DNA of 27,039 nt from an uncultured Selenomonadales bacterium (lineage in GTDB: Bacteria > Bacillota > Negativicutes > Selenomonadales > Selenomonadaceae): the NCBI GenBank assembly GCA_937901445.1, contig CALDHY010000011.1, positions 1 to 27,039 of the forward strand, written 5' to 3'. Both the position numbers and the translations under genes were made by a program. How positions within the stretch are numbered: position 1 is the first letter of the stretch; each line of letters begins with the position of its first letter. A model generated the notes under the pieces. That model saw nothing but the letters and a program-made list of their open reading frames with translations, searched no databases and was not told the DNA's origin. Shown piece after piece: positions 1 through 10,800 of this stretch.

Positions 1-1860
1 TGTACGGGTCAACCAAATTGCCAAGTGAAACTTGTTCATCGCCGTTGGTAACCATGACGTTGTACCAGCCGGGATTGGTGGCGCCTTTTGTGATTGTTCC
101 TGCGCTGATTGAAACTGTGCTGCCGCTTGCTGTGAACAACATTGTTTGACTGTCTGCTGATACTGCGCCTGTTACTGAACTTGCAAACGAAATTGAATCT
201 GTCGCGTTAAGTCCTGTGATTGAAACTGCCGCGCCGTTTGATGTGTTGTTAAAGTTGAATGTATCGCTGTCGCTGTCGCCGGAAATAATTGAAATGCCCG
301 TGCTGCTTGTAATGTCGAAGATATCAGCGTCTGTATCAGAGCCGTTGCCGCCGTATACAAATACATTGTCGTTGCCCGTTACGCCGCTAAGTACGATTGA
401 ATCTGCGCCCGCGCCGCCAATAATGCTTGCCGCTGCGTTTGCCGTCAAGTTGCTTACTGAAATTGTATCTGCCTCTGCATCGCCGTCAATCTTGAACGCG
501 CCGCTCGTTACTGTTACGCCATCTACACTAATTGAATCTGCTGCTGCGCCGCCAAGAATATTCGCCGCCGTGCCGTCAAGTGATACGCCGCTGATATTAA
601 ATACATTTGCATCTGCGCCGCCGTCTACATTGAATGTACCGTTGACAGTTGCGCCGGTTACGTTAATTGAATCTGCGCCGCCATTGCCGAGAATTGCGAA
701 TGTTGCGTCGCTGCCGATTGATACAGCACTAAGATTGAATGTATCATTGCCCGCGCCGCCGTCGATTGAATTGCTTACTGAAATTACTGCATTATTTGCA
801 ACCGAAATTGAATCTGCGTCGCCGCTGCCGTAAACTGTCTTTCCATTTGCAAACGCGCCAACTTGCAACTGCGCCCCGCTGCCCAATGAAATATCGTAGC
901 CGCTGTTCGCTGAAATTGAAACTACTTTAGAAGTCTCAATGACCGCGCTCGGAATTGTGATTACGCCGCCGCTTGCAACTGTTACAAAGTCACTATCGCT
1001 TGCGCCTACACTTACGCCGCCCAATACTACTGCTGCTTCAGGCAATGTTACTGAAATGAGCGATGCATTTGCTCCGCTGCCGACTTCATATGTAAATTTC
1101 GATTCGGGTGAAATGTAGCTTGCTGTTCCGCTTACTACGCTCCATTCGCCCGTTGTACTTCTTAAGGACGCCGCCGCGCTGCTAAGTGATTCAAAGACTG
1201 TGCCGGTATGGCTGCCGTCGTTGGAAATTGAAACCGGTATTCTTCCAAATACACTTGAACTTGAAATTGAAACTTTATTGCTTGCTGCATCGTAACTGAT
1301 GCCGGAAATTGAATTGTTAGCACTATCTACTGTCACGCCGCTTGCCAAGCCGTCTATCGTGAACAATGTATCGCCGGCTATTCCTCTTGCATAAATTAAT
1401 TTCGTTGTATCAGCAACTGTGCCTGTATCTGTTGTCCAAATGTACGGGTCAACCAAATTGCCAAGTGAAACTTGTTCATCGCCGTTGGTAACCATTACGT
1501 TGTACCAATCAGGATTGGTGCCGCCGCCTGTGATTGAGCCTGCACTAACTGAAACCGTGCTGCCGCTTGCTGTAAATACGAGTGTTTGACTGTCTGCTGA
1601 AATTGCGCCTGTTACTGAACTGCTGAACGAAATTGAATCTGTCGCGTCAAGTCCTGCGATTGAGACTGCCGCGCCGTTTGAGCTGTTGTTAAATTTGAAT
1701 GTATCGCTGTCGCTTGCGCCGGAAATAATTGAAATGCCCGTGCTGCTTGTAATATCGAAGATATCAGCGTCTGTATCAGAGCCGTTGCCGCCGTATACAA
1801 ATACTTTATCATTGCCCGTTACGCCGCTAAGTACGATTGAATCTGTGCCCGCGCCGCCGA
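1..1860 (-). repeat. Direct repeat with exact 1,440-bp period (two copies of a 480-codon module)
   Basis: Bases 1-420 align without gaps to 1441-1860. I count about 39 mismatches over 420 positions (roughly 91% identity), many of them synonymous. The period of 1,440 bp is 480 codons, so the frame is kept. Both copies encode the anchor VTNGDEQVSLGNLVDPY followed, in the direction of translation, by the rest of the module. Beyond 1860 the two copies drift apart. A third, more divergent copy of the same segment lies at about 4306-4650, 2,856 bp (952 codons) from the second. Confidence 0.85.
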
Positions 1861-4800
1861 TAATGCTTGCAGTCGCGCCGCTTGCCACAGTTACCTCAGT
1901 GAATGACATTGAATCTTTGCCTGCATTACCGAGTACTGCAAGTGTACCGGCGCCGCCGACAGATACATCGGAAAATGTTAAAGTATCGTCTTCTGCGCCG
2001 CCGTCAATATTGAATGTTCCTGCAGTAATTGAAACGCCGGTGAATGAAATGGAATCTTTAGCCGCGCCGCCCAAAATTGCGGAATTGGCATTAACTGTTG
2101 AATTGGTAACATCAATTTTATCAGTACCGCCACCACCGGAAATACTGATAACGCCGCTGATACCTTCTACAGTCAATGAATCTGCATTGCTGCTGCCCAA
2201 AATCGAAGTATTGGCAGTTGCAATTTGAGCATAAGCCGCGCTGGTAAATTCAAATCCATAACCACTGCCATAAATTGTAACTTCAGAATTTGTGCTGAAT
2301 TGACCGGAGCCGAGTGAAATCATTGCACTATTGACAGTACCGACACTGCTGAAATTTGCAGTGGCAAGCACGCCTTCGATTGAAGCATTTACACCGTTAG
2401 ATCCATTTGCACTCAAACTGGGATTAATGGATTTTTTATCATTTGCCAAATTATAAGTTAATTTTGAACCTTGCGCCCAAAGTAATGCAGTGCCTGAATC
2501 TGCTCCGCTTGTCGTTTCAACATTCCATAACGCGGCAGTGGTTGTATTCGAGAAATCATCCTGAAAATTACCGGCAAGTGAAACATTTGTCGCGCCTGTG
2601 CCTGTGATTGATACAGTAGCTGAACCAAGTACGCTTGCCTGTGCGATTGTAACCGTGCTGCCACCTCCAGCTGCAGATAACGAAATACCCGGAATTGAAT
2701 CAACACCACCTGAAGCAACAGTCAGGTTGTCATTTAATCCGGTAATGGTAAATACAGTAGAGCCTCCACTTTGATAATAAACCGCTGAATTGGGATTGCC
2801 ATCATTTGCACTACCATTAATGGACCATTTGTAAGTTGTTGCCATAAGATTAACTACCTCCCCATTATTAGAAACACTCATAGAATAAAAATCGCTAAGT
2901 TTTGTATCTTCATCGCCGATTGTAAGGGCGATTGATTTTTGTGATTGAATCTCTTTGAAAGTCAGGACGCCGTTTTCAAAGGACTGATAAGAAACACGAT
3001 TATCAAATACAAGCCAATCTTCATCGTTAAAATCAGATATGGTTGCATTGACTTCACCGGCAAAATTAAGGCTGTCTGTGCCGTCGCCGCTTGTAATTTG
3101 TATGCCGTCTACATTTTTGGCAATAATATTATCGTCATCATCGCCGCCGTCAATCACAAGTGCGCCTGTACCGCTTACCGAAATATTAACTATATCGAAA
3201 GTATCATCGCCCGAGCCGCCGGAAAGGCTGACAGTTCCTGCAGATATTTCTGAAACATCAACGCCGGGCATATAGATATTATCTGCGTCATCACTGCCAA
3301 TAATTGTAGTGTCTGTACTTTGAACTTCGACAGTTGCCGCTTTACCGAGAGTAAATTGGTAACCCGCGCCGCTAATTCCAAGCCCTGTACCTTCACTGCC
3401 AATCAAACTTTCAGCTATTGCAACTTCGTTTTCATTTGTGATAACCAAACCTGCATTGAGTGCCACGCTGTCAGCGGCAGATAAGCCGGTGATTGTAATT
3501 GGCATTGAATCTAATATTGTATCTGCAACGTAAGAAATTACGTTATCTTCAAGTTTGTAACCTGCGTTTGTTTCGCCGGTGTGATAAATTGCATCAGTTT
3601 CTTCAAGTTCCCAATAAGGAGCTTCAAAGCTGTATTCATCACCGCTAAAATCATCATCAAAAGCTAATGTGAAACCTTCAGTAATTGTAACAGTGCCTGT
3701 GCCAATTTCACCAATAGCGTCTGAATCAAGTTTTACACCGGTTAAAGTTTGTTCATTAAAGACAGGTTCAATTCCGGCAATTTCAGTTAATGATTCGCCG
3801 TCGCCTGTTACGGTTAAATCTGTACCCTTCAAGCCGAAAATTGTCAATGTTTGAAGCTCAAATGTATTTGCGTTCCACGAAACAGACTGCCCGTCGGCTG
3901 CAACGTCATAACCGGGCGTTTTAGATTCTGAAGTGTATGTAACATCTTTTGCGCCGGTTACAGCGGTTGAATTTGCAACGGTATAATTCGCGTCTGTGGA
4001 TTTATATCCTGCCTCTGTATCTGCTAAACCCAATACAAAAGTTGTGCTGTTGTAGGTTACGCCTTCATAAGTTGCCTCTTTTAATGTCATTGAGACAGTG
4101 TTATTGTCAGTTGCAAGATCGCCTAAAATTGTTGTAGAAAGTTTAACCGTGCCGTTGTCAAATGCAATATGACTTGAAAGATTATCTTCAGTAATATCTG
4201 CCAAAGTTAATCCGGTGATTGTGATTAATTCGGAGCCGTCGCCGTAATTCCTGCCGTAAGTTACAGTTCCTGCTTCGGCGTCTTTAATGTGCCATTTAAT
4301 TTCATCAACCAAATTACCCAGTGAAACTTGTTCGGTACCGTTTGTAACTGTCAAATCATAAACGGATGAAGCATCTGCCGCGCCGGCAACTGTAACTGAA
4401 ATTGTTTTGCTGTCGTCAGTTGTAAAAGTAAGTACGTTATCTGTAACTGTGCCGCTAACTTTATCACTGAAAATAATTTTGTCCGTTGAATCAAAGCCGG
4501 TACCGGCGATTGAAATTTCCGCGTTGCTTGAAACGTCGAAGTTGAAAATATCAGCGTCATTTGCGCCGGAAATAATTGAAATTCCTGTGCTGTTTGCAAT
4601 GTTGAAAGTATCTGCCGCGCTGTCGTTGCCGTCTACAACAAATGAACCGACTGTACCTGTAGAACCGCTTATACCGCTGATATTGAAAGTATCCGCGCCG
4701 CCGCCGCCGTTTATACTTGCAGTTTTTACATCATCATTAACTGAAATTGTATCTGCAGAATCACTGCCAACAATCGTTGTATCTTCGCTTGCAACAGCTA

Positions 4801-7800
4801 CTTTTGCCGAACTTTCAAACGTAATTTTGTAACCTTCGGCGTCAACTGAAATTTCTTTGTTTGAATCAATCGCCGCCGTCGGAATTGTAACGGCGTTGTT
4901 TGTTGTGTCAACTGTAACATCATCAAAAGTTGAGGCTGAAGTGTTGCTTTTTATATTGGTTAATGTGATTTTGGCTGTGGATAAATTTTCTGTAATGGCA
5001 TCTGCGCTCTTGTAGTAAATACTTCCTTCATTCAAATCGGGATCATCACTGTTTTTATTAATATAAAAGCCTGCAGTTTCGCCCGCGCCGTACCATTTTG
5101 CAATGCTTGCCGCTTCAGCAATTACCCATTTACCGTCGGAACCAATAGTTTCATTTAATTCTGTAATGTTGCTTCCAAGTGCCAAGCTTGCTGTATAACC
5201 CGTTTTCGCTTCAATGGAAATGCTGTAGCTTGTGTTGTTTTTGAGGTGTTCAACGAGTGCCGATTTTACGGTAAATGTATAGGCAGTGCCCGTGTTGCTG
5301 ACGTCAATATAAGTATCAACTATATCTGCAGTGAGATCATTTCCACTGACTGTGGCAGGCAAGCCGGAAATTGTGGCAACGGTAGCCTCGTCTATACTGT
5401 AAGTTATTGTTCGTAAAGTGTCGAGATAAGTGGTATCACTTTGCAGATCGACCCACTCGCCCACAGTTGACGCCTCTTTCAGTAAATAGCTCAATAATTT
5501 TGTAGAATCTGCAGAGTTTCCAACCATTAAAGTTCCGTAGTTGTTCTTGAAATTCTCTTCATTGTCATCAATGCCTTCAAGCGTCAAAACAATAGATTTT
5601 GTGGTGTTAGAAAATGTAAGAGTTGTATTGCTTGTTTCTTCGTCATAAGCCCAAGTAACATTGCCCCGTTTAACTTCTATATCAGCAGCACCCTCAGCAG
5701 AAGCAATAACTATCGTATCGTTTACGTCAAGTTCTTGAATTGTAACACTTTCATTGATATAAAGAGTATCTGCGCCGCCGCCGCCTTTAATGGTGTTGCC
5801 GGTTGCCCCTAATGCAATGGTAATGGTATCTTGACCTGAACCGGTTGTAATTGAGTTGCCCTTGCCGTTGACAGTAACAGTATTTTGACCATTGGTGGTG
5901 CCGCTTGTTGTAAGTGTAACACCGGACGCGATGGTTATTTCATTGTTATTGGTATTGCCATCTAAATTAATTGTCGTATTGGCGCGACTAACTGAAAGGT
6001 TTGATGCATCCGAGATATTTAAAGTGTAATTGCCTTTAGTGCTGTCGCCGCCAACTGTTATTTGTTGTGAAGAGTTAATTAAATCGCCGTCTATTTTCAA
6101 AGTAGTGCCTTTTATTTTTCCATCTGTGCCGTTAAGTTTGCTAAGAGTTTCATCACCGTCAGTTGAATTTAAGCCGGAAAGTGTAACTATTTGAGTTGAC
6201 GGGTCAAATGCACTGCACAAATAATAATATCCTTGATCACTGTCAAATTTCCATTCATAAGAAGTAACCAACGTACTAAGTGCCACTGCGTCATTACTGC
6301 CGTTTGTAACCATAACGCTTGATATAATGTCTTCGTCCGGGGCGTCATCGAAAGAAATTGTAATTTCTTCGCCAATAGTTAAAGTTTTTTCGTCGCCGTC
6401 ATAGTTCCAAGATGACGATGACATTCCGGTGTCAAGTATAAAAGTATCGCCTGCATTCAGTTGAGAAATTTTAACTGCAATTGTTCCATCAGCTGAATTG
6501 TTATTATTTTTGAAGTGATATTCGGTTGAACTGTTTTCACCGGCGTTGACTACTGATTGGGTGCTGTCATTTAAAATAACTGTGTTGCCTGCCTGTGCAG
6601 TTTCAATAACAACTGTATCGGAATAGTTAGGATCTCCTGCAACACCGCTTGCAACTTTGATTGTACCGGCGACACTTGCCACAACTTTTACAAAAGCAGA
6701 ATTGATAACCGCGCTGAATGTATCTGAAAAAGTAAATGTAGCGGGATCTGTAAGATTTGCGTTGTTGGCTGAACTTTCCGGATTAACATCATCAAGAACT
6801 GTGATTGTAATTGCTGTATCGCCAATCCACTCTGAAGGAACAGTTACACTTGACGCGGCATCAGCAGTTGATTTTCCTGTGGAACCTGAAGCGGCTGTGC
6901 TTGCGACGCCCGACAAAGTCCACAAATCAACACGATCCCCATCATTACGAGTTATAGTGGCACTGTTTGCGCCTTCGTATGTTGCGATTGTTCCTTTGCT
7001 TTTGTAAGTAATTGTATTGGTTTCTGCGTTATATTCATAATCGATTGTAGCTGTGGATACAGTGCCTGAAACACCGCTTGCAAATGCAAATACAACATCA
7101 TTTCCATTGCTTGCTTCGCCGAGAGTAAGGCTGCCGCCGTCATCGCCGCTGTCAATATGATCAAGGATATCTTGATTAACCGTGACTGTAGTGTTACTAA
7201 AATCATATGTTGTTACAGAAATTCCGGCGTCAATAATTTCTTGAGTTATTTCTGTGTCAAAGCCTGCAATGTCAAAAGTAAATGACGCCGTTACATCGCC
7301 GGAGCCGGAACCGTCTTCAACATATGAAACAGTAAAGGTCGTATCACCTTGTTCGCCTGTAAGTATATAGCCGTCAGTGTATCCGGCTGAACGATAAGTT
7401 ACCGTGCCGGTCGGAGTGTTGTTGGCGTCTTTTGCAATGGTAAACGCCTCTGTAACCTCGCCGCCCTCTTCCATACCTTCGTCCAATTCCACTGCGTAGA
7501 CAACATCTGAATCAGTGTCATTGATAGTGATTGTTGCCGTTTTACTCATCAAAATTTCACTGTCAAAATAAGTTTCAGACAAATATATAGTTCTTAAAGT
7601 TTTGGTTTCTGTTTCTCCGGTTGTTTCATTTTCAACTTCAATTTCAGATTCTGTAAAGTACAATTCAGCAGTATCTATTTCTTCGTCATCTGCAACATTT
7701 GAGCCGGTGATAGTAATTTTGCATTCGGCATCATCAATTCCGGAACCCTCTTCAGCTATTCTTCTTCTGGCGTAGTAAATAATAAAGTCTGTTTCATTGT

Positions 7801-10800
7801 CTGAATTTTTAGTTGTACCTACAAACCATGTTAACGGATCTATGACTGCGCCCAAAGTTGTTAGTGTATCATCGCCGTTGTAAACATTAATATCGTAATA
7901 ATCTTGAAGTGAAGTGTAGCTTTCTCCTAAATTAAGAGTAATATCTTCATCAATTATTAGTGTGCTAGCCGAATATTCGACTTCATAACCATTGTCAATT
8001 TCAATGCTAACTGCAGGCTTAAATTTGATAGAATCTTTTGTTTTGTCAAAACTTGTGAAATTAACAGTAACGCTATCATCAGTGGGATTGTCAAGCACAA
8101 GCGTATTGCTGCCGCCGGTTCCTCTGGTGATTGAAATAGTTCCGGTTGCAGTTGAATCAATTTCAATGGTGTTATCGCCGTCACCTGTTGTAATGCTTGC
8201 GTCTGCGCCTGAAACAGTTATTGTGTTATTGCCGTCGAATGTTGTAACAGTTGCGCCTTCGCCTGAAACAGTTATGTTATTGTCGTCGCTGCCTGTTGTA
8301 ACGGTTGCGCCCGCGCCTTCAATGGTTATTTCATTTGCGCCCGCGCCTGCACTAATGACAACATCGTTTGCTCCGTCTGCAACTGTAATTGAATCATCGC
8401 CGCTGCCGCAAGTAATAGTAGTTCCTTGACTGTTGACAACGATATTTGCGTTTATAGCGTCTGTTCCCTCATCTTCATCTGCTGCCGCACTTTCAAAATT
8501 AAAATTATATTCTACTACGGGATTATCTTCCGTACCGTTAATTTCAATTTCACTGTCATCATCCGGAATTGCAGAATCCTCGATTGTTACTATAGTACCA
8601 CTGATTGAAACGCCGTAAGCTGAAATATCGTCTGTTTCATAATCTGAAATAGTAAGTTCATCGCCGTTGCTGTTCTGCAAAATTAAACCGCTGATTGTAA
8701 ATGTGACTGCTGATGATATACCGTTAATTTGTCCACTATCATTATAGGTATAAGCAGGGCTATCATAATAACTTAAAATATTTAAGATGTTATCATATCT
8801 CCAAATTCCCATAGATAAAACCTCCCAACCGTCCGTGTTGTTGATGTTTTCGATAAGATTGTTGCTAAGTTCGCCCGTGTAAGAGGCGTTGCCGTCATTG
8901 TTGCTGCGAATAATTGTTTCGTTCGTCCTTGTATAAGTAACTCCGGCGATGGTAACGGATTCACCAACATCAAAATCTGTAAGTGCGGTTAAATTGCCTT
9001 CACTAACAGAAATAATGACGCCGTCATTTGCGGGAGAATCGCCGGCAGTATACGAAATTTTCGAGCCGTCGCTCAACACAACATTTTCTGTAACCACGAA
9101 ATTTCCCGAATAAATGTGGCTTGAATTATTTTCCCCTCCATAAATAACACTCCCTGTAGTTATATCGTATGTATAATTTTTACCGTTAATAAAAATATTT
9201 TGATATGCAGAAGAAGGATCTGAAACCGTAAAAGTAACAGTGTTAATAACGTCATTTGCACCGAGATTGGAAAAAGTTGAATTGTAATAAACTCTTTTGA
9301 AGTTGACGTTATAATTTGCGCCGGATTCTTTTTCAAAAGAAATTTGAGAACCGACAGTTACAAAAATTGTGCCGGTGTAAGAATTGTCCTGCGCGAAAAA
9401 TTCGCCGTCAAAAGTGCCGACGTTCAAATTTAAAGTTTTGGCGGTTGAGTTGTATTCAAGTTTAGCGTAGCGCGTGCCGGTTGCAGGAGTGGTTACGCAA
9501 GCTGCGCCGTTTTCAATAGAAAAACCGGAATCATCTGCACCAATTTCAAAATAATATGTGCCGCTTGTCCAGCTGAAAGTTGCAATATCTGTAACGCCGA
9601 GCCATTGATAAAGCTTTTGAGTTGTGAAACTTGACGCACCCTCTGCAGCTTGAATGTAAATGTTTGCATTGTAAAATTCGCTGATATTGGAAACAAGATT
9701 ATCAAAGTAAATGTAAAGAGTATCGCCAAATGACAAAGATTTATTATCGTCAGAATAAACCACATTAGTTACATTTTCACGATAATAAACTTGAAGTATA
9801 TCTTCAGCCACAGAAAAATCTGCAATGTGCAAAGTTGTGCTGTCTTCATCAGACGCTTTACGAACAATGAAAGTATCTGCGCCTGCGCCGCCGGAAACAG
9901 AATTGTTTGTACCGTAAATTTGGAAAGTATCTGCGCCTGCGCCGCCTTCAACAGAATTGTAGCCGCCTCTGATAGTTACAGTATCGTTGCCTGCACCTGC
10001 GTCAACTTCATTGTAATCTGCAGTATGAGTTTTGACGCTTACAACTTCGCCGCTTGAATTTTTGTAACTGATTCTGATATTGCTAAGGTAAATAGAATCG
10101 TTATCTGCGCCGGAGTTGATTGTATGATTTTCGCCGTAAATTGTAACGTAATCATCGCCGTCGCCGGTGTCAATATTGTTGTTGTTGTAAAGATGATCAA
10201 AAATTATTGAATCTTTGCCGCCGCCGGTAGACATTGTGACGTTATCGCCGAAAAATTCTATACTGTCATTACCGCTGCCGGAAATAATTTTGCTGTTAGT
10301 ATTGTTGACGCCGCCGCCGTAAATTGTATTGTTGCCGTCGCCCGCGTCGATAGAATTATTTTTCCCGATAACTTGAATTGAATCTGCGCCCGTGCCCGCT
10401 TTAATTGAAATATCGTAGCCGGAGCCGGAAATTGTGGCGTTATTGGTATTACCGGCGGCAGATTGAACAGTAAAATGACTGCCTATATTTTCAATATTCC
10501 ACGCGCCGCCGCCGTAAGTGATATTTTGTTTGACAGTGTCGCTTGCAGTGTAGGTTGAATCAGCAGCATTACCAACTTTAACGGCAGTTTGAGTTGTACT
10601 TGCAGTTTGAGTGCCTGATTCACGAGCAACATAATAATCGCCGCTTGAGGTTGCATTAAGATTAACGGCGGCAGTAATTGAGCCAAGCGGTATATCTGAA
10701 CTTTCGGAGGCAGTTTTGGCAAGCCAGCGCAAGAACATATAACCCGCCGCGTAGGGATAATTTCCGCGTATATTTTTTAAATACTTATCGTAGTCATCAT

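Noticed and set aside
1..2200. Regular repeats that might suggest a CRISPR array
   Set aside because: Repeats are in frame with a protein, are degenerate, and lack uniform short repeat units with unique spacers.
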